Source of the DNA: an uncultured Pelagibacteraceae bacterium
Lineage (GTDB): Bacteria > Pseudomonadota > Alphaproteobacteria > Pelagibacterales > Pelagibacteraceae
Assembly (NCBI GenBank): GCA_902571425.1
Contig: CACGBZ010000006.1
Coordinates: 1 to 64,000, forward strand
Direction of reading: 5' to 3'
DNA: 64,000 nt
Below, in pieces: positions 64,000 to 64,000 of this stretch. How positions within the stretch are numbered: the first letter of the stretch is position 1; each line of letters begins with the position of its first letter. The notes below the pieces were generated by a model. That model had not been told where the DNA came from, did no database searches, and saw only the letters and a program-made list of their open reading frames with translations. The position numbers and the translations under genes were made by a program.

Positions 64000-64000
64000 G

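Overview
The window is an AT-rich, densely packed alphaproteobacterial chromosome segment. Gene content and order look like a SAR11/Pelagibacterales genome; this is inferred from family recognition, with no search run. Left edge (1-7881): the end of a surface-polysaccharide/nucleotide-sugar cluster (membrane glycosyltransferase-like proteins, FkbM methyltransferase, GT2, gmd, fcl, epimerases). It abuts a 5S rRNA with no 23S upstream in the window, which fits a SAR11 hypervariable island splitting the rRNA operon. Core (8069-53982): L36, cox subunit IV, pntAA-AB-B, an rpsU/tRNA-fMet block, a tkt-gap-pgk-fba-thiE-efp-suhB operon, yebC/RuvC-like/tol-pal-cpoB/tilS/ftsH/folP/glmM, thiD, purA, rpoH, rluD, isoprenoid genes, aroC, glyQS and ppdK. 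At 53990-54240 there is a circularly permuted two-piece tmRNA, followed by a small second sugar-modification island (54350-59865), then thyX, mrp, hflK-hflC. Main points for follow-up: (i) rpsU has no ATG/GTG/TTG start and appears to begin with ATT behind a perfect AGGAGG; it was missed by the ORF track. (ii) The initiator tRNA is wedged 6 nt after rpsU and 10 nt before a GTG-start O-antigen-ligase-like ORF. (iii) A phage-type RuvC-like resolvase sits at the yebC-tolQ locus without ruvAB. (iv) A tmRNA-adjacent island encodes a DegT-fold enzyme with His in place of the PLP lysine, plus a GMC oxidoreductase coupled to a 48-aa ORF.
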